A stretch of DNA of 37,107 bases from JANXVR01 sp034667405 (GCA_034667405.1 JAXDJX010000001.1:1-37107), one strand, 5' to 3'. Numbered from the stretch's first letter, positions 15,896 through 22,916 are shown. The notes: generated from the letters alone by a model not told the origin. Numbers and translations: made by a program.

Positions 15896-16047
15896 TTGAC
15901 CACTCCGGGGACTCCGGTATAGGTGCGATTCCTGGTCGTGCCAGACCGACAGAACACAGAAAAGCGATCTTCGTTCGGGGATGAGAATCCCGTCATATCA
16001 CCTGTTTCGTCCTCGGAACGATCTGGTTTCCTGGTCGGTCGATCGTC
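15896..16047. repeat. Diverged direct repeat, copy B
   Basis: This is the partner of 12975-13123. It has TTGACC at 15896 and TATAGG at 15918, 16 bases apart, a good sigma-70-like promoter. CCTGGTCGTGCCAGACC follows, then a hairpin GGGAT-GAGA-ATCCC (15979-15992) with a GNRA loop, and the shared ATATCACCTG, GTCCTCG and TGGTCGGTCGAT. The two copies bracket about 2.8 kb that holds genes 13250 to 15522. Confidence 0.7.
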
Positions 16048-16351
16048 CAGGATGTCTGCCTGGACCCACATACAAGGACGCGTGACGGGATACACGTCCA
16101 ATAACCAAAGTGATCGCGACACGCGCTCCCTTGCCGAGTCCATCGTGGACGAGGTTACGGGTGAGGTCGAGGAGCCTGAGAAGTCCGATACCGCGATCCG
16201 GTGGCCGTGGCGCTCGGGCGCACGAGCGGTCGAAGGCGGGAAGGCTGGCGCCGAGAAGCTGGGCGCCAAAGCCGCTCCGAGAGCGCCAAAGAAGGCGGCT
16301 ACTGCTCGCTGGGGGTTCGTCGGATCGACCGTTTCGAACTCAGCCTCCTAG
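15923..16351 (+). CDS. Doubtful Ala/Lys-rich open frame
   Basis: The first 40 codons lie inside direct repeat copy B and are probably not coding. The later part (SLAESIVDEVTGEVEEPEKS, then GKAGAEKLGAKAAPRAPKKA) looks somewhat protein-like, with an acidic helix and a basic Ala-rich tail. No ribosome site can be assigned. A shorter gene within 16080-16351 is possible. Confidence 0.3.
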   Translation: MRFLVVPDRQNTEKRSSFGDENPVISPVSSSERSGFLVGRSSRMSAWTHIQGRVTGYTSNNQSDRDTRSLAESIVDEVTGEVEEPEKSDTAIRWPWRSGARAVEGGKAGAEKLGAKAAPRAPKKAATARWGFVGSTVSNSAS

Positions 16352-16452
16352 ACCCACGTCCCGGTGGGCTTAGCGTGCCCTTCGCCGTGTCGGTCGGTCG
16401 GTCGATTGATGTAAAGGCCGTCTCGCCGCAAGCAGGGGGTAGGATTCGGCGG

Positions 16453-16610
16453 GTGAACACCTACATGGTGCTGTTCAAGTCGGGAGAGACTCAGGAGATC
16501 GAGGCTGACTTCTACCAACAGGACGGCGGAGATCGTAATTCACGAAGAACAGAGCCGAAGTGCTCCGCACCGCTGGCGCTGATGTGCTGTCAATCACCAA
16601 GGCCCACTGA
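16453..16610 (+). pseudogene. Small protein gene broken by two frameshifts
   Basis: GTG 16453 opens a frame reading NTYMVLFKSGETQEIEADFY, the start of a common kind of small beta protein (x-Y-x-V-x-F-x-x-G-x-x-x-x-I-x-A-D). The expected continuation is found by moving to the next frame (EIVIHEEQ) and once more to the third (RAEVLRTAGADVLSITKAH, stop at 16608-16610). Two single-base changes would restore a product of about 53 residues. It lies just left of the IS at 16662. Confidence 0.45.
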
Positions 16611-16703
16611 CCCGCGTCGCCTATGCCCCATCTCCGCCGTCCATAGTCGGCGTCAAGGAAAGGGGTCTGCCCCAGGTTTGGTTGTCTCGCGAGTTGAGAG
16701 CCT

Positions 16704-17569
16704 TCAGGCCGCATGAGCGACCTCGCGGATGGTCTCGAACTCGATCGGGGTGAGCTTGCCGAGGCCGCGTTCGCGACGTCGGCGGTGATAGGTCCGTTCG
16801 ATCCAGTTGACCATCGCTAGGCGTAGCTCCTCTCTGGTCTGCCACCGTTGGACATCGAGCACGTTCTTCTGCAGCAGGGAGAAGAACGACTCCATAGCAG
16901 CGTTATCCGCGCAGGCTCCGACCCGCCCCATCGACCCGTGAAGGCCGTTGTCGCGCAGCAGCCGGACGAACTTCACCGATCGGAACTGACTACCCCTGTC
17001 CGAGTGGACCACGGCCCGCGTGGACCCCGAAGGCTGATCGCGTCCCGCATGGCGGCCACCGCGAGCGAGGCCTTCATCCGGTCATCGATCGAATAGCCGA
17101 CGATGCGTCCGGAGAAGACGTCCTTCACCGCGCACAGGTAGAGCTTGCCTTCATCCGTCCGGTGCTCGGTGATGTCGGTGAGCCACAGGCAGTTGGGCCC
17201 CGAGGCGGTTTAGGTCCGGCGCACGAGATCGTCGTGGACCGCCGGTCCCGGACGGTTGGCCTTGCCGCGCCGGCGCCCGATCACCGAGGCGATCTTGTGC
17301 TCCTTGCAGAGGCGATGCATCCGGTTCTCGCTCGCCCTGATCCCGTGTTCGGCGGCGAGCTCATCGGCGATGAAGCGGTAAACGAACACCGGGTCGTGGG
17401 CGTGGACCGCGAGCGCGGCGTGGACCAGGTGAGCATCACCCCAGTCCCTGGCGCTGAGGGGGTTCTTCCTCCACTTATAGAAGGACTGAGGAGAGAACCT
17501 GAGCACCCGGCAGGTCACCACGACGGGGATCCCGTCGTCGGCAAGGTCACGGACCAGCGGGTAGATCAT
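16704..17569 (-). pseudogene. IS3 orfB DDE transposase, nonsense and frameshift
   Basis: The start ATG 17569 overlaps the orfA stop (ATGA). The product begins MIYPLVRDLADDGIPVVVTC, continues with the HTH_21 region (ENRMHRLCKEH) and stops at TAA 17210-17212, where relatives read on into WLTDITEH. The DDE core is still present: Asp in TDITEH (near 17170), Asp in VHSDRGSQF (near 17005) and Glu in MESFFSLLQK (near 16890). A one-base loss near 17025 separates the first two pieces. All catalytic residues remain, but the protein is cut in three. Confidence 0.85.
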
Positions 17570-17841
17570 TTTGGGTTGAGCCCCTGCCCGAGATAGATCG
17601 CCGCACGGCGAAGGACCTCGTTCTCCTGCTCCAAGAGCTTGTTACGCTTGCGCAGCTCGGCTGCCTCGGTCTGGGTGATGCCCGGACGAAGACCGTCTTC
17701 GACCTCGGCCATCTTCAGCCAGCGATGCAGGCAGGCTTCCGAGACCCCGAAGTCCTTGGCGATCCGAGACAGCGGAGCTTCACGTTTGCGGGCAACCGCG
17801 ACCACGTCACGGCGGAACTCCAAGGGGAGCGCTTTGGGCAC
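17566..17841 (-). CDS. IS3-family transposase OrfA
   Basis: A complete 91-residue OrfA: an HTH_Tnp_1 domain (LPLEFRRDVVAVARKREAPL, then IAKDFGVSEACLHRWLK) and a leucine-zipper-like helix (AAELRKRNKLLEQENEVLRR). It binds the inverted repeats in intact elements. Its stop overlaps the orfB start in ATGA, so orfB would be made by coupled translation rather than by the usual frameshift fusion, as far as I can see. Confidence 0.88.
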   Translation of the reverse strand: MPKALPLEFRRDVVAVARKREAPLSRIAKDFGVSEACLHRWLKMAEVEDGLRPGITQTEAAELRKRNKLLEQENEVLRRAAIYLGQGLNPK

Positions 17842-17905
17842 GGTGACCTTCCTTCCGACGAGGACGAATCCTCACACATCAGGAACCAAACCCTGGGCAG
17901 ACCCC

Positions 17906-18005
17906 CGTTCGACGTTCTAAGGCTCTGTGGCGTGTCTCCATTGCAGGAAGCCGAGAGAAGGAGTGCGGCCCCGGCCGCGATAGCGCCAAGCGGTCGCGCA
18001 CTCAA
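17906..18005 (-). pseudogene. 5' fragment of a lipoprotein gene cut by the IS
   Basis: TTG 18005 opens a frame MSARPLGAIAAGAALLLSAS followed by Cys, a lipoprotein signal with a lipobox ending SAS-C at residue 21. After about 11 further residues (NGDTPQSLRTS) the frame runs into the inverted repeat of the IS at 17905. I cannot find the remaining part beyond the other IS end at 16661, so the rest was probably deleted. Confidence 0.55.
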
Positions 18006-18031
18006 AGGCTGAATTAGGGGCGGATCCTTGC

Positions 18032-18274
18032 CTACCCGCGCCTTAGCTTCGCCCAGCCTTCGAGAAGTCTCAGGCCCTTGTTGGAGCGGGTGGCCTCGAC
18101 CAGACCAACCCGCTGACGAACGAGCTCCTTGATCGCTCCCAGCCCGAAAGTCCCTAAGGCTGCGGTTTGGGGTCCGATCTTCCCGACGAGATGTGTGAAC
18201 AGGTCACTAGGCTCAAGATCTTGGTCACTCAGTTCGGTCCCGCTTACAACGGCCTCATCGAACTTCCTAGTCAT
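18032..18274 (-). CDS. Small protein, third gene of membrane trio
   Basis: An 80-residue soluble protein, acidic at the start (TELSDQDLEPSDLFTHLVGK) and basic and helical at the end (IKELVRQRVGLVEATRSNKG). The start codon overlaps the stop of the gene at 18271 by four bases (ATGA), so translation is coupled. The sequence has no Cys and no transmembrane segment. I do not recognise a family. It may be a cytosolic partner of the two membrane proteins. Confidence 0.65.
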   Translation of the reverse strand: MTRKFDEAVVSGTELSDQDLEPSDLFTHLVGKIGPQTAALGTFGLGAIKELVRQRVGLVEATRSNKGLRLLEGWAKLRRG

Positions 18275-18939
18275 TCCGTCTTCTTTCCTCGATCCTTACG
18301 AAACAAGTCTAACATCTCCGCATAGTAGAGCAGCCTGCCCACAGACGACAGCAAGTTATCGGCTGCTCGGCGTTCCACCAGCCCTTCCACACTCATGACC
18401 CAAGCGTCTTGCCCTCCAGCTTGTCCTACCGGCATTGAGATGACCCATTGGGGCAGGGGATCGATCTGTCCGCGTTCCACAGGCTCCGCCGCAGCAGACT
18501 CCTCCTGCAGCGATTGGAGCGAGATCACAGGCTTTCCGCTCTCGGCTGCCCGCAACGCTGCGTCGTTTTGAATCCGGCTCAGCTCTACAGGAAGTTGGTC
18601 GAAGTTAACGGTCTGGTGTTTCAGAACGCGCGGGCTATCTGGCAAATTCGCGATCAACGCCGCTCTCACTAACCTCATACTAAGCTGCTGGTCAGCGGCG
18701 ACGTCCGCCACTGCGCTCTCAAGCACTTGGTGAATGAGTCCCGAATCCTTTCCTTCCGCCAGGCTCGTCGCGAGCTTGACTGCCTCAAGACTCAAAGAGG
18801 CTCGGGCGAGGTCCGCAATCTGGCGTCGCTGACGGACAGTAATCAATGCCACGGCGACGGATGCCGCGACACTCACGATTGCCCCGATGGCAATCGCCAA
18901 CAGGACCTCAGTAAGTCCGCTTGTGGCTAGCAAATTCAT
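18271..18939 (-). CDS. Single-pass membrane protein, second gene of trio
   Basis: A 222-residue protein with one N-terminal transmembrane helix (VLLAIAIGAIVSVAASVAVALI, about residues 11-33). A long helical, Ala/Leu/Gln-rich cytosolic part follows (ADLARASLSLEAVKLATSLA) with no enzyme motif. The N-out, C-in layout and coiled-coil-like stretch resemble signalling or scaffold proteins. It overlaps both neighbours by four bases, so the three proteins are probably made in fixed ratio. Confidence 0.7.
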   Translation of the reverse strand: MNLLATSGLTEVLLAIAIGAIVSVAASVAVALITVRQRRQIADLARASLSLEAVKLATSLAEGKDSGLIHQVLESAVADVAADQQLSMRLVRAALIANLPDSPRVLKHQTVNFDQLPVELSRIQNDAALRAAESGKPVISLQSLQEESAAAEPVERGQIDPLPQWVISMPVGQAGGQDAWVMSVEGLVERRAADNLLSSVGRLLYYAEMLDLFRKDRGKKTE

Positions 18940-19403
18940 GACCTAACGTAGATGAGCGTGAGCGCGAAAGAGCCGAAGAAGATGGGGACTATCACAACGA
19001 TCAGTGCATAGCTTGCTATCGGGCCGAACCCGCTTCGAGCCTGCCCACGCCTCTTGCCTGCCACGGCCCTCTCGTACAGCACCAAAGCAAGCGCAATCAA
19101 GAACACCACGTTGGCAGCGATACTGTCGAAGAGAAGCTTGTCACCATATTGGTTTACGTCATGAATGCGGAAGAAGCTTCCGCCGCTGACGACGCCCCCT
19201 GCCACGATCGATGTCACGCTACGCGCCACTTGTGCGTCGGTCACCAAGAGCCTCAGACCGCCCACCAGCGCTGATCCAACCGCCGGGAAACCTAGATCCA
19301 GTAGCTCTTCGAGCCATTTCTGCGGGGACTTAAGCGCTGCCAGCAGCCGTCCTACGGCGAGCGTGATCAGAACTATCACGACAAATATCTGCCCAGAACT
19401 CAT
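18936..19403 (-). CDS. Multi-pass membrane protein, first gene of trio
   Basis: I place the start at ATG 19403, after GGGGTGGAAG, not at the longer frame from 19637, whose N terminus is Arg/Pro-rich and unnatural. The product has 155 residues and about four hydrophobic segments: IFVVIVLITLAVGRLLAAL, VTSIVAGGVVSGGSFF, IAANVVFLIALALVLY and SYALIVVIVPIFFGSFALTL. It has a basic loop (GKRRGQAR). Function unknown. It begins 327 bp downstream of the JAB-E1 gene on the same strand. Confidence 0.7.
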   Translation of the reverse strand: MSSGQIFVVIVLITLAVGRLLAALKSPQKWLEELLDLGFPAVGSALVGGLRLLVTDAQVARSVTSIVAGGVVSGGSFFRIHDVNQYGDKLLFDSIAANVVFLIALALVLYERAVAGKRRGQARSGFGPIASYALIVVIVPIFFGSFALTLIYVRS

Positions 19404-19729
19404 CTTCCACCCCAGCGAGCTAATCCCCTCGCAGTTGCACGGCTGGGAGTCTAGCTCCTGCCAGCGGAGCAAGTGGCGGCGGGGGCCGCCAGGGCGCGAT
19501 CGCGATCGAGCTGACCTGAAGCACGGTGGGTGGGGGCGGCACACGTGGCTGAACATTCTCCGGGTCCTCCCTGAGCTGGAGACCCGGCGCTGGGCCCGTA
19601 GGCGGCGACAAGGTCGCAGACCGTCGGGGTGCCTCACGGTGCGCGTCCCTGCCAGCGTGCGGGGTGTGACCAGTTCGACGGAAGGACCGTAGGGTCAGGT
19701 AGCTGCCCAGGGGGCTGGGCCTCCGCCGC
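19404..19729. other. Gap between JAB-E1 gene and membrane trio
   Basis: No supported gene lies in these 326 bp. They contain GCGATCGCGATCG near 19496-19508 and several GC-rich short inverted stretches. I see no clear T-rich terminator after the JAB-E1 stop on the minus strand, so read-through into the trio is possible, though a separate promoter cannot be excluded. Confidence 0.45.
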
Positions 19730-21133
19730 TCATGGGCCGACGGATCGATGCGGCACAACTACACGGGCGGCCGGGAGGAAGGCGATCGGAAGGTCATCAG
19801 CCAACCCGCGCCACTGCCCGCACATGCACGACGGGTCGATGGTGTACTGGAGGGGATGGACGTATTGCTCATACCCATCGAACACGATCGAGGCGGCCGG
19901 TACCGATTTACCCGAGTAGACCCGGATCAGCGTCAGCAGCGCGAGGGCTCCCGCAAGATAGTTCAGGGGCGTCAAGCTCGGCTGAGCCTGACCGACGCCT
20001 TGCACGTAGCCGTCAGCGGCGCGCTTCTCTCTGTCTGCCGGCGGCAAGTTCTCTTCGTAAATGATCTGTGAGTCGAGCACGCCCTTTCGACACCACAGGC
20101 AGCCGTTGTCCGGGAGGAGCAGGCGCAGCTCCACGGGCATCCCGCTGATATCCCCTGCAGTCTTCGTGCCGACTTTGACCCCGACGTCGATGACTGGAAT
20201 CCAATATTGGTAGGAGACCTGGTTCAGGAAGGCTCGGCTGGCTTGCGTATCCGTCGTGTTCATGACGAGGTCGCAGTCGAGTAGGCGACGCGTGACCAAC
20301 TCCTCGCGAGCATCCGCTGGCATGACGGTCACCTCAGTCTCGAAATCGAGGGACCGAGCGTGACGCCCAACAACCTCCGCTTTGTTGCGAACCTCACTAA
20401 CATCTGATGGTCGGCTTCCCACCACCCGTCGAAGATTCGAGCTGTCATCGAGGACGTCAGGATCAACGATGGTGATCGCTGCCACACCCATACGGACGAG
20501 CTGCTCGACGACGGGCGATCCCGTGCCGCCAGCGCCAACAACTCCCACAGCCAATCCCCGAAGTCGCCGGTTCCCAAGGGTCGTGAGAGCCCGCGCCTGT
20601 CGGTCGTCCAAGGCTTCATCCGACGCCACGGCCTTCGGAGGATTGAGCTGTTCCGCTCGGCCATCCCCGAGACTCTCGAATCGGTCGAGCCTTATCGGCG
20701 TGTTCGGGTCGTCGACGAGAAACAACACGCCAGCTACTCCGGCGGGCGACCACACGAGCGACGCGAACGGGCCATCGATCGTGGGCGTGATGGACTTGCT
20801 CCACGTGATGGTTGTCTCCCAGTCGATCGCGCTCAAGTCCGCAGGATGGTGGGCGTTGGGGTGGGAGTGGATGAACGCAAGTCCACATCCTTCCTCTATG
20901 GCTGCGCCGATGACACCTGACATCCATTGTCCGGACGGCCGGAGGAAGTCCCTGCCTTCTCTTTCCAACCCACCCTTGGGCGGAAGAAGAACACGCTGCA
21001 CAAGCAAACGGGCTCCGCTTTCTCCCTTCCCCATTCTGACCAGAAGGAATGCACCCGCCTCCCTATTTCCGGCGGAATCGAAGAGCTCCTTTAGCTTCAC
21101 CCACTCGGGCTGTGACCACACCATGCGGTACAT
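19730..21133 (-). CDS. JAB (JAMM) peptidase-E1 (ThiF) fusion
   Basis: A 467-residue fusion of two ubiquitin-pathway domains. Residues 1-150 are a JAB/MPN peptidase: Glu25 in NREAGAF, then HSHP (His89, His91), Ser101 and Asp104 complete the JAMM zinc site. Residues about 185-440 are an E1/ThiF adenylating domain: GAGGTGS (200-206), VDPD (Asp224), NLRR (Arg235-236), Lys251 and NTTDTQASR. Cys345/Cys348 (CLWC) and Cys436/Cys438 (CMC) look like the structural zinc pairs, so the thioester cysteine is not obvious. The start overlaps the E2 stop by one base (TGATG). It would activate the small modifier encoded at 21745 and could also cleave it off. Confidence 0.92.
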   Translation of the reverse strand: MYRMVWSQPEWVKLKELFDSAGNREAGAFLLVRMGKGESGARLLVQRVLLPPKGGLEREGRDFLRPSGQWMSGVIGAAIEEGCGLAFIHSHPNAHHPADLSAIDWETTITWSKSITPTIDGPFASLVWSPAGVAGVLFLVDDPNTPIRLDRFESLGDGRAEQLNPPKAVASDEALDDRQARALTTLGNRRLRGLAVGVVGAGGTGSPVVEQLVRMGVAAITIVDPDVLDDSSNLRRVVGSRPSDVSEVRNKAEVVGRHARSLDFETEVTVMPADAREELVTRRLLDCDLVMNTTDTQASRAFLNQVSYQYWIPVIDVGVKVGTKTAGDISGMPVELRLLLPDNGCLWCRKGVLDSQIIYEENLPPADREKRAADGYVQGVGQAQPSLTPLNYLAGALALLTLIRVYSGKSVPAASIVFDGYEQYVHPLQYTIDPSCMCGQWRGLADDLPIAFLPAARVVVPHRSVGP

Positions 21134-21513
21134 CAGGTCCCCTTGGACAAACGGTCATAAAAGACCTCGATGTGAGTGCGCAGGTTGTGCCTGCTCGGAT
21201 CCCACGTCGGGTAGTGCCAACTCCATCGCTGCCACCGGCGGCCCCCGTGCTCCTCAAACGACTCGGCCCCCTGCGGGACTCCGCCCGCCGCCAGCTGGAT
21301 AGCCGGATCCGTCCAGTACATGTCCAACTTGGACGCCGGATACTGGTAGTCGGGCATCACCATGACGTCGGTGGTCGCAGGCTCATACCGGCCATCGGGT
21401 AGCTTGAAACCCTCCAAGACGACGAGGAACCTGGTGCCGTCTTCGATAACGGACGCTGGCTGCCCCTGGTTCCGCAACATCTCGATGTCCGCAGCCAGCT
21501 GCGGGGGCATCAT
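21133..21513 (-). CDS. Prok-E2_E family protein without cysteine
   Basis: A 126-residue member of the prokaryotic E2 family E (PF14462). It shows the family pattern: FLVVLEGFKLPDGRY, then TTDVMVMPDYQYPASKLDMY with a terminal W, and RRWQRWSWHYPTWDPSRHNL followed by RTHIEVFYDRL. There is no cysteine anywhere, so it cannot carry a thioester as classical E2 enzymes do; it may position substrates or the modifier instead. It lies between the ubiquitin-like gene (4-base gap) and the JAB-E1 gene (1-base overlap). Met1 and Met2 are both possible starts; GGGTGAG precedes them. Confidence 0.88.
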   Translation of the reverse strand: MMPPQLAADIEMLRNQGQPASVIEDGTRFLVVLEGFKLPDGRYEPATTDVMVMPDYQYPASKLDMYWTDPAIQLAAGGVPQGAESFEEHGGRRWQRWSWHYPTWDPSRHNLRTHIEVFYDRLSKGT

Positions 21514-21517
21514 GGAC

Positions 21518-21745
21518 TCACCCGAAGTTGCGGTTGCCCGGGATAGCGCGGAAGTGTTCCCCCGCCTTGATCTGCACCTCTTGGTCGAGGCCGACCGGCG
21601 TTCCTCCCGTGGGATCGCCCTCGCCCTGAAGCAGGAAGAGGTCGTGGTCCTCCCCGAAGCCAGCCAGCGCGAGAATCTCCCGTCCCGTGAGCTGCTCGCG
21701 GGGGTTCTCGTACTTCGTCCTGTTGATGAAGATTGGCACCTTCAC
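21518..21745 (-). CDS. Ubiquitin-like modifier, multiubiquitin family
   Basis: A 75-residue beta-grasp protein of the Multi_ubiq family (PF14452), here a single domain. The pattern is VPIFINRTKYENPREQLTGR, EILALAGFGEDHDLFLLQGE, then VGLDQEVQIKAGEHFRAIPG. It ends NRNFG: a single terminal Gly, not Gly-Gly. GTG 21745 follows AAGGAGG by 6 bases, a strong site, as expected for a modifier needed in excess over its enzymes. It is the first gene of the operon and would be the tag activated by the E1 domain encoded downstream. Confidence 0.88.
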   Translation of the reverse strand: MKVPIFINRTKYENPREQLTGREILALAGFGEDHDLFLLQGEGDPTGGTPVGLDQEVQIKAGEHFRAIPGNRNFG

Positions 21746-21766
21746 CCGTATCCTCCTTGTCCTACT

Positions 21767-21846
21767 TGTCGAACGACCGTTTTAGAGTAGCATCAGCCCC
21801 GGGTATGTTGCAAGAACCGAACGACGTTGCTAGTATGCAACATGTG
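21767..21846. promoter_or_regulatory. Divergent promoter-operator of the Ub-like locus
   Basis: ATGTTGCA (21805-21812) and TGCAACAT (21836-21843) form a perfect inverted repeat; GTTGC (21826-21830) with GCAAC (21837-21841) adds an inner one. TTGCAA at 21808-21813 is its own reverse complement. Toward the plus strand it stands 17 bases before TAGTAT (21831-21836). Toward the minus strand it stands 18 bases before TACTCT (complement of 21784-21789). Both could be promoters sharing one -35 box, and a regulator on the inverted repeat would cover both. The XRE protein next door is the obvious candidate. Confidence 0.6.
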
Positions 21847-22245
21847 GAGCTCAGCTTCGACGACGTCACCTTCTTCGAAGCCCTTGAGCGGCGGCGAGAG
21901 GCGAAGAACGTCAGTTGGAGGCATCTCGGCCGCGAACTCGGCTTGAGCCCGTCCACCTTCTCGCGGCTGGCGCGGGGGCGCAGGCCCGACATAGAGACGT
22001 TCGTCAAACTACTCGCGTGGCTCGACATCCCCGCTGAGGCGTTCATGCGAGGGCTACCCGGCGCACCCGAGGCCTCTGACCAAGACACTTTGGCCGTCAT
22101 CGCCGCTGCTCTTCGGTCCGATCGAACGATACCGGCGGATGCTGCAGGAGCGATTGAGCAACTCCTGAGGGTCGCCTACACCCGCTTCCGGACCGCTCCC
22201 GATGACCCGACCAACGACGCCTCAGGTACGATCAACGGCGGATGA
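21844..22245 (+). CDS. XRE-family regulator of the Ub-like locus
   Basis: A Cro/CI-type regulator of about 134 residues. The DNA-binding domain is near the N terminus (FEALERRREAKNVSWRHLGR, ELGLSPSTFSRLARGRRPDI). The C-terminal part (DTLAVIAAALRSDRTIPADA) is helical and may bind a partner. Frames open from 21733, but the promoter-like TAGTAT at 21831-21836 would start the RNA at about 21843, so I prefer GTG 21844 as a leaderless start; ATG 21835 is the alternative. The inverted repeat upstream suggests autoregulation and control of the divergent modifier operon. Confidence 0.82.
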   Translation: MELSFDDVTFFEALERRREAKNVSWRHLGRELGLSPSTFSRLARGRRPDIETFVKLLAWLDIPAEAFMRGLPGAPEASDQDTLAVIAAALRSDRTIPADAAGAIEQLLRVAYTRFRTAPDDPTNDASGTINGG

Positions 22246-22272
22246 CCGCAACACCAAGGAGGCGTGTCTAAC

Positions 22273-22488
22273 ATGCCGGACACAACGAAGCGCCCTCAGG
22301 TGATCGACAAGGAACTGGCCGATCAGCTCATGAACTACAAAGGTCGGTGGGTCGCCGTTGACAAGGGACGAGTCGTTGCTGACGGTGACTCTGCTACCGA
22401 CGCTGTCGAGGCGGCGAAGGGCGTCGGAGTGACTGACCCCCTGGTCTTTCGCGTCAGTGCCCATCCAGAGCGCCTAAGCCTGCTCTAG
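22273..22488 (+). CDS. DUF5678-like small protein
   Basis: A 71-residue protein with the pattern of DUF5678: ELADQLMNYKGRWVAVDKGR, VVADGDSATDAVEAAKGVGV, then DPLVFRVSAHPE. AAGGAGG (22256-22262) stands 10 bases before ATG 22273 and too close to the in-frame GTG 22264, which decides the start. The stop overlaps the GTG of the protease gene (TAGTG), so the two are translated together. Proteins of this kind are often encoded beside retropepsin-like proteases, to my knowledge; the role is unknown. Confidence 0.75.
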   Translation: MPDTTKRPQVIDKELADQLMNYKGRWVAVDKGRVVADGDSATDAVEAAKGVGVTDPLVFRVSAHPERLSLL

Positions 22489-22916
22489 TGCCCTGGTACG
22501 ACTACTCCGTTACCCCTAACGGGAGCAAGCCCTTAGTCACCGTCCGGCTCTGGCACGGCGCCCGTCAAGTCAAACTCGTTGCACTCGTCGATTCCGGTGC
22601 CGACGTCTCTGCGATGGACGCCAGCTACGCCGATCTATTGGGTCTCGACCGTGCACAGGCTGTTGTTGACGAGATCACCACGGCTGGCGGAGGGAGCGCC
22701 CGCTGCCTTCGCTGGCCAAACGTAGTTCTTGAGATCCAGTTTGAAACGGCCCGTTACTCATTCAAGGGCGTGTTCGTCGAGTTTCCAGCAGATGCCGACC
22801 CAGTGAACCTTCTTGGCCGCGCGGACTTCTTCCAGCCGTTCATCGTCCAGTTTTGGGATGCGGCCGAGGTGATGAACATCGACATATCGCCAGACTATCC
22901 CCGGCCCGCGCCCTGA
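22488..22916 (+). CDS. Retropepsin-like aspartic protease
   Basis: A 142-residue protein with the single-lobe aspartic protease fold. The catalytic motif is VALVDSGADVSAMD with Asp35-Ser36-Gly37-Ala38, and the conserved C-terminal part is NLLGRADFFQPFIVQF. It would act as a homodimer, each copy giving one Asp. There is no signal peptide or membrane segment, so it is cytosolic. It shares an overlapping stop/start with the DUF5678-like gene and lies in the arm opposite the ubiquitin-like operon. A link to processing of tagged proteins is inference from neighbourhood. Confidence 0.85.
   Translation: MPWYDYSVTPNGSKPLVTVRLWHGARQVKLVALVDSGADVSAMDASYADLLGLDRAQAVVDEITTAGGGSARCLRWPNVVLEIQFETARYSFKGVFVEFPADADPVNLLGRADFFQPFIVQFWDAAEVMNIDISPDYPRPAP

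Larger units (their letters stand above)
16662..17905 (-). mobile_element. IS3-family insertion sequence, inactive copy
   Basis: The ends are near-perfect inverted repeats: GGGGTCTGCCCCAGGTTTGG at 16662 and, on the other strand, GGGGTCTGCCCAGGGTTTGG read inward from 17905. The 1244-bp element carries orfA and orfB on the minus strand. orfB is broken by a stop and a frameshift, so it cannot make its own transposase. I find no matching target duplication at the two borders, which suggests rearrangement or age. A relic of the same type lies at 217-600. Confidence 0.88.

Noticed and set aside
16650..17915. Target-site duplication around the IS
   Set aside because: The three to five bases outside the two inverted repeats do not match.
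20382..21302. 306-codon plus frame opposite JAB-E1
   Set aside because: Shadow of the E1/JAB and E2 genes; Ser/Pro/Arg-rich and without domains.
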